From: Ruminococcus sp. UBA3767
GTDB lineage: Bacteria > Bacillota > Clostridia > Oscillospirales > Ruminococcaceae
Direction of reading: 5' to 3'
Assembly: GCA_002371625.1 (NCBI GenBank)
Contig: DFFV01000004.1
Location: forward strand, 2,543-8,054
Length of the DNA stretch: 5,512 nucleotides
In this document: positions 5,214 through 5,512 of the stretch, piece after piece
How the letters are laid out: each line of letters opens with the position of its first letter
Position numbering within the stretch: position 1 is the first letter of the stretch
Made by a program: the position numbers and the translations under genes
The notes under the pieces: generated by a model
The model's database searches: none
Told to the model about the DNA's origin: nothing
Seen by the model: the letters and a program-made list of their open reading frames with translations, nothing else

Positions 5214-5512
5214 GGGGATGTAAAGGTTTCGACGGGGATCTTGAAGTGTGATAAGCGAGTAGAGTTGTGCAAACTCTTAAAACGGCACACGTTTTAAAAT
5301 TAGACGACAACGATAATTTTGAACTGGCTGCTGCCTAAGCGCAGTGTCCGTCTTGCCTGAGAGTACCACGGCTCAGGTAAAGGCGTCGACTTAGTGGTGA
5401 ACGCTTGCAGGCGACGGCTGTGACCTGTAAGTGTATTACAGCCTACCGAGCGTAAAAGCGTGTCTGCTTGCTTAGCGTAAGGGAAACGGGCTTGCCCGCA
5501 ATAACAGACTAT
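5214..5512 (+). ncRNA. ssrA: tmRNA (ssrA), 3' end beyond the window
   Basis: Transfer-messenger RNA rescues stalled ribosomes: it is charged with alanine, enters the A site with SmpB, and supplies a short reading frame whose peptide tag marks the stalled product for proteolysis. The 5' end GGGGATG (5214-5220), then AAAGGTTTCGACGGGG, is the canonical tRNA-like half. Pseudoknot 1 is visible: stem GAGTT/AACTC (5262-5266 with 5272-5276), whose loop TGTGC (5266-5270) can pair with GCACA (5285-5289). After TAGAC (5301-5305) the tag frame runs GAC to TAA (5306-5338), giving DNDNFELAAA; resumption at RNA position 93 is close to the usual place. Downstream the structured pseudoknot region includes the CGGG/CCCG hairpin (5487-5498) and GTCTG/CAGAC (5462-5466 with 5505-5509). 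About 299 bases are present; the remaining 3' portion with the T-arm and acceptor strand is outside the window. Confidence 0.96.

Overview
This window looks like chromosomal DNA from a low-to-middle GC Firmicute, most likely a gut Clostridia related to Ruminococcus/Oscillospiraceae. That rests on consensus sigma-A promoters, purine-rich Shine-Dalgarno sites, TTG and GTG starts, a Bacillus/Clostridium-type EndoA/MazF protein, a Gram-positive parvulin-type lipoprotein and a Firmicute-like tmRNA. The genus is a guess from overall protein flavour; no search was run.

Layout, left to right. (1) Positions 1-40, minus strand: the first 13 codons of a gene running off the left edge, with a strong ribosome binding site. 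(2) 57-416, minus: a MazF/EndoA-type mRNA endoribonuclease with a TTG start and no antitoxin gene next to it. Its 120-base upstream gap carries a perfect 9-bp inverted repeat. (3) 552-3008, minus: a three-gene unit, TetR-family regulator, then ABC ATPase, then compact FtsX-type permease. It is driven by a perfect-consensus promoter, and three 14-bp-spaced GTTGC repeats, one a perfect palindrome, lie between that promoter and the regulator's ribosome binding site. (4) 3110-4443, minus: a secreted parvulin-like lipoprotein ending in a clear rho-independent terminator. (5) 4572-5512, plus: smpB behind a perfect extended -10 promoter, then ssrA (tmRNA), cut by the right edge.

Functionally there are three themes. 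smpB and ssrA form the trans-translation ribosome-rescue module; the tag encoded here reads DNDNFELAAA after the tRNA-borne alanine. The TetR-ABC unit looks like a self-regulated export system for an unknown toxic compound or peptide. The lipoprotein is probably an extracytoplasmic folding factor transcribed divergently from smpB. mazF is an mRNA-cleaving enzyme and so is loosely related in theme to ribosome rescue, but nothing here shows a functional link.

Nothing in the window requires a new biological system. The observations most worth a second look are the TetR operator array, the solitary mazF, the tmRNA tag ending in three alanines, and the loss of one conserved parvulin histidine.
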